Assembly (NCBI GenBank): GCA_029260735.1
Contig: JAJDCR010000101.1
Span: forward strand, 1-64,000
Direction: 5' to 3'
DNA: 64,000 nucleotides
DNA from: Planctomycetota bacterium
GTDB taxonomy: Bacteria > Planctomycetota > Uabimicrobiia > Uabimicrobiales > Uabimicrobiaceae
Shown here: piece by piece, positions 43,501-49,500 of the stretch
Numbering within the stretch: the stretch's first letter is position 1
Layout: every line of letters begins with the position of its first letter
Translations under genes and position numbers: made by a program
The notes under the pieces: model-generated
The model's database searches: none
What the model was told of the DNA's origin: nothing
Seen by the model: only the letters and a program-made list of their open reading frames with translations

Positions 43501-46500
43501 TGACAATAGTATCTTGCAATTCCTTTAGAAACGACGTAAAAGAAGTTTCCTCATCAAAGACACTACGGACGGGAATCATGTTAACAAAGAAACCAATGAG
43601 CGATTGGTACTCTTTCTCCTCTCTTTGTTCAAAGGGCATTCCCACGATAATCTCTTCTTGTTTGCTATAGCGATAAAGAAGTAATTTAAACACGGCCAAA
43701 AACAAAGTAGATAGATAGCTTAAGTTCTCTTTCGAAAACTGTCTTATCTGGGCAGTAAACTCTGCCTCAAATCTATATTGATAGGTTGTTCCCTCGAAAC
43801 TTTGCCTTGGCTGACGAGGAAAATCAGTCGGCAACTCCAGAGGAAGCCTTGAACCTTTTAGTTGTTCTCTCCAGTAAGATAAACGTCGCTCTCCTTCTTT
43901 TTTCTCCAACATTATTTTTTGTTCTGCGATAAAATCATCATAATTTTTGGCAAAAAAACGTAGAGAAGGAGTTTTTCCTTTTAATAATTCCTGATAAAAA
44001 GAAAAGAAAGTTTTCAGTAAAGGAAGGACAGAGCTGCCATCAAAAATAATATGATGAGCAGTAAAGAGGATGATGGTTTCTTTTTGGGAGTATTTTAGAA
44101 CATGGATTCTAAATAAGGGTTCTTTTTCCAAAGAAAAAGGTTCTTTCCCTTTTTCTTGTAGCCATGGAATAACTTGAGTAGGTTTAAGCCCAGAAATATC
44201 CTCTTTGTTAATGAGAAAGGGTTGGGAAGTATCTATTACTTGATAGACCCGGCTATCAACCTCAAATACCATACTTTGCAAAATAGGATACTGTTTTACT
44301 AAAAAATGCCCAGCTTTCTCTAGTAAAACAAGATCGACTTCGTCATTAAATCTAAAACAAAGAGGGCAATTATAAGCGTTTAACTCAGGATAAATTTTTT
44401 GCAATGCCCATAAGCTTTCTTGTCCTTCAGAAAGCAATTTTTTGTTATCTGTGTTTATGAAGGGATTGCATTTTGTTTCCTGAGAAAGAGTAGTCTGAGA
44501 TATTGTGTGTGATGTTGCGGATAAAGCTTTGTCTTCCTTGTTTTTGACTTCCTTTTTTATAACGGAGAGGGCTTCAAAATGAGAAAAGTAGTTTTCTTTG
44601 AGGTACTTTGTTACCTCCTTTATGGAGGTATATTCAAATAATAAAGTGGGAGATAATTCTTGGCAGAGAATCTTCTCCATTTCCTTGGCCAAAGCAACTA
44701 CTCCAGAAGAGCTCAACTCAAGTTCAAAAAAAGAGATTTCTTTTTCAATTTTTTCGATTGGTTTTTGAGTTTGTTGAGAAATTACTTGTCTTAAAAACAA
44801 TTCTATTTTTTTATCGGCACTTAAATAAATTTTGTCACAGGCAAAATTATCTTGGTTGGGTTTTAAAAATTCCCACTTTACTATTTTCTCTTTTCCTTTT
44901 CTTTTTTCTTCAGCTAAGTCAGAAGTGTTTTCGTGCAATAGTGGATAAATTATCGAAGTATCAGATTTTGATTTTGAAGCAAGTGTGCTATTCTGAGTTT
45001 GTCTAATCCAGTATCTTTCTTTCGCAAAAGGATAGGTTGGTAAATGAATTCTGATGGGAGTAAAGTCTTTATAGAGTTGATTCCAGTCAACGAATACACC
45101 CTTGACCCAAAGCTTCCCGATCTTAGAAAACTCACCTCTGTTCATCCAATCATCAATGGTATGAGCCATATCCTCGAACACTTCCAAAATTTCTTCATTC
45201 TGCTTAACTTGACCTTGATAAGTTGTTTCTATTATTTCTTGTTTCTGTAAAAACAAATTCAATTTTGTCATCAGTTGTGAAAGATCATTGACAATAAACG
45301 CAATCCTGGTCTCCATGGCAGTGCGACCTATTTGTAATGTATAGGCTAAATCCATCATCAAGATTTCTTGGTTTTTTGATAAGAACTCGTGGAGTGCTTG
45401 TGCCGATTCATATAAGCGAGGTTTATTTTTTGCTGAAAGAGGAATGATATAAGGCTTCTTAGATTCGACAGATCTTTTAGCTTGGAAAGTTTTGCCAGAA
45501 GGATATTCCTCCAAGACAAGATGAGCATTGGTTCCGCTAAAACCAAAGGAGCTTACAGCAGCTCGACGAAGAGAACTAGAAGGGCTTCTCCAAGGTTTTA
45601 GCTCTGTATTAACGTAAAAAGGAGAGTTACTAAAATCAAAATGACAGTTCTCTTTTGTAAAATTCAAACTAGGGACTAGTTGTTGATACTTCATAGATAA
45701 AAGTACTTTTTGGACACTTGCAATACCTGCCGCAGCAGAAGTATGCCCAATATTACTTTTGACAGAAGCTAAGGCACAATAGTTTTTCTGGGAAGTTTTT
45801 TCGTTAAATACGGCCCTTAGTGCTTTTAATTCAATAGGGTCCCCTAACTTTGTTCCCGTTCCATGGGCTTCTACATAACTAATTGTTTGAGGATCAATTT
45901 TATATTTAGCGTAAATCTCTCGTTGCAATTCAATTTGGCTATTGACACTAGGAGCATTAATCCCATTGGTTTTGCCATTTTGATTAATCCCTGAACCTAA
46001 AATTACTCCGTAGATCGAATCACAGTCATTTTCTGCGTCTATCAAACGTTTTAACACTACTGCGGCACAACCTTCACCAGGAACGAACCCATCGGCAGAA
46101 TCATCAAAGGTTTTACATTGCCCTTGGGGGGATAGCATTCCTGCTTGGCACATCCCTAGATAAGATTCGACAGTCAGATATAAACTAACCCCTCCTGCTA
46201 ATGCCATATCAGTTTCACGATTAACTAAGGCTTGGCAAGCAAGATGAATCGCAACCAAAGAGGAAGAGCAAGCGGTATCTATAGGAATAGCAGGTCCCTT
46301 TAAATTTAGATAATAGGCAATTCTTCCTGCTGCTATTGCATAACTGTAAGCTGTTGCATCTGATAATCCAGAGTTACTTTGACTCATGAGTAAGGAATAC
46401 TCATGGCTCATAATTCCAAGATAGACGCCACATTTTTTATTGCTTAAGGCTTCGCCTCCATACCCTGCGTCTTCAAATGCTTTATAACTTTCTTGGAGAA

Positions 46501-49500
46501 ACAAACGATGCTGAGGATCCATCAGTTCGGCTTGGGCGGGAGAAATTTGGAAAAATAGCGGGTCAAAGCATTCAATATCATCTAGTGCTCCTAACCATTT
46601 ACAATAGACTTTTCCTTTCTTAGAAGGATCAGTATCATAGTAAAGATCAATATCCCAACGGGATTTCGGGATTTCACGAATCGAATTTTTTTCTTGGACT
46701 AAATTGTCCCAATACTGATTTAAATTATTTGCCTGGGGGTATCTTCCACTCATTCCAATTATGGCAATTTTATTATGACAAGGTTCATTTTGTCTTACTA
46801 TAGTAGGATCCGTTTTACGATGAGATTTTGTAAAGCTATGAGAAGGCTTAAGCGAAGGAAGTGCCTGTGGAGAGACCAAAGTAGGTAATGCTTTGATTTT
46901 TTTCTCTAGAAATATGGCAAATTGATGAATAGTCGGGTAATCATAAAGTTCTGTTGCTGAAAGTGAGAGACCATATTCTTGATTGATTGCTGTTATCCAT
47001 TCTACTCCTATAATAGAATCTAGCCCCATATCAATAAAAGGTTTTTCAGAATCTAGATTAGTATCCTTTATGTATAACTCTTTTGCTAAGCTGGTTTTTA
47101 ATTCTCTTTCTAAAATTCTTTTTGAAACCTCTCTTTGAACCAATGGAGACGAGTTAGAAGTTTCTCGAGAATCTTTTAGCAGTAAATCCGAAGCTTCAAG
47201 GCTTAATTCAATCGATGGTTTGCTAGTTGTAGCTTGTTCTTCTCTAACAAAATCTAATTCGGATAAAAATTGTAACTCAACCTTTTTCGGTTTATTAACA
47301 GAGCTAGGAGAATGGAAATAAGCTGACTGTGCCCAAAGGACATTCTTAAGATGAGTGGATGTTTTTTTTCCCAATTGTTCGGATGCTTTTTCGACAGAAG
47401 CTGCACTCTGGGTTTCTGTAATCCAGTATCTTTCTTGTGCAAAAGGATAGGTACTTAAGGCTACTCGTTTTGGTTTATCTTGTTTGTATAAAAGATTCCA
47501 ATCTACCTCCAATCCTGATACCCATAATCTAGCTAATTTACTGTATCTCTTATTCTTTATAATTGTAAAAAAAAATTCTTCGCCTTCTTTACCATCTAAA
47601 AAATCACTTGTCTCTTTTTTATTTTCTATGTTCCCTGTGTACAGATTTTCTATATTAACTTCACCTTGCGAGTACTTTGTTAGTTTATTCCTTAATTCTT
47701 CTATGTTCGACACCACTACTGCCAAACGTTTCTCCATGGCTTCTCGCCCTACCTGCAAAGTGTAGGTTACACTCTTTAATGGCAAATTACTTTGTAGTTT
47801 TTTGGCTAATTCTTTTGTGTAATCTCTTAGCTGATCTTCCGTTTTTGCTGAGACTACAGCTAAATACTGTTGGAGGAAATCATTTGCCTTCTCAATGGAC
47901 GGCGACTTTTTCTCATACTCCTCAACAACTATATGGGCAATGCTACCTCCAAAACCAAAGGAACTAACCCCTGCTCGTCTAGGAAGTTCATAGCCCTTCT
48001 GATCTTTTTCTCGCGGCCAATCTTTTGTTTCTCTAGAGATATAAAAAGGACTATGCTTTAAATTCAAGTAAGGAGATATTTCATTAAAGTGAATTGTGGC
48101 AGGAATTTTTTGGTTTTGCATAGCTAATAATATTTTAATTAATCCAGCGATGCCTGCGGCAGCTTCTAAATGCCCTATATTTGTTTTTACTGAACTTAAA
48201 GCACAATAATTTTTTCGTTCTTCATTATTGCTATCAGCCTTATTTGTCAGTTCAAAAAAGAACTCTCTTAGTGCCTGAAACTCTATTGGATCTCCCAATT
48301 TTGTTCCTGTTCCATGAGCTTCTAAGTAGGACACTGTACGAGGGGTAATCTTGGCATCTTGGTATGCTGCAGATAACAGTTCCTTTTGGCTTTTGGTATT
48401 GGGAGAAGTTAGTGAATTGGCTCGTCCCCCATGCTTAACAGCCGATCCCTTAAGTAAACCATAAATATTGTCATTATCCTTTAATGCTTGCTTCAATGGC
48501 TTCAAAAAAATCGCCCCAGCTCCTTCCCCTCGGACATAGCCATTGGCATTTTTATCAAAAGTTTTACATTTGCCATCAGGAGAAAGCATACCGGCTTGGC
48601 TGTATGCAATAAATAGCGTTGGAGTTAAGAGTAAATTCACTCCCCCTGCAATCGCTAATTCGCATTCATTATTTTGGATAGATTGGATCGCTGAATGCAC
48701 AGCCACCAAGGAGCTGGAACATGCTGTATCTATAGCCATACTGGGCCCACTTATATCTAAGATATAGGAGATGCGATTGGCTAAAATTGAATGGGAATTT
48801 CCTATGGCACTCTGGGCTTCTATTGCAATGCCCTTAGAGTTTAAGAGTTCTTGGTAATCTTGCCCTGAGACTCCCACATATAGTCCTACTTCTTTTCCTG
48901 CAAGTGCTGACGCCTTATAACCAGCATCCTCAATACTTTTCCATACTATCTCTAAAAATACCCGTTGTTGAGGGTCCATCAACTCGGCTTCTTTTGGCGA
49001 AATTTTAAAAAAGGAGGCATCAAATTTATCGACATCAGTGATAAAACCACCCCATTTACTACAGCTTTTGTTTTTTCTCTTCTTTTCGCTAAAAAACTCT
49101 CGCCAACTCCAGCGTTCTTTTGGAATTTCTCTAACACAGTCTTTTTTCTCTACCAGATTTTTCCAAAACTCATCGCAGTCTTTGGCTCCTGGAAAAACAC
49201 AAGCCATCCCAATAACAGCAATATCATCCTCTCTTTTATCCTTTCTTAATCCTTTTTTACTTGGTTTTGCGACCACTAACCCGAGCTCTTTATTTTCTCT
49301 ATCCTGATCCGCTAAACCTAGTTTTTCACTGATAAAATCGGCCAGTTTTGCGATATTCTTATAGCCAAAGAGAATACTAGGATTTATATCTAACTCATCT
49401 TCTACTCCTATTTCATGGGATAAGTTTTCTATAAAAGCAACCACGGAAACTGAGTTTAAGCTGTATTCCCGGAAGTCGGCCTTCGGATCTATTTCTTCCT

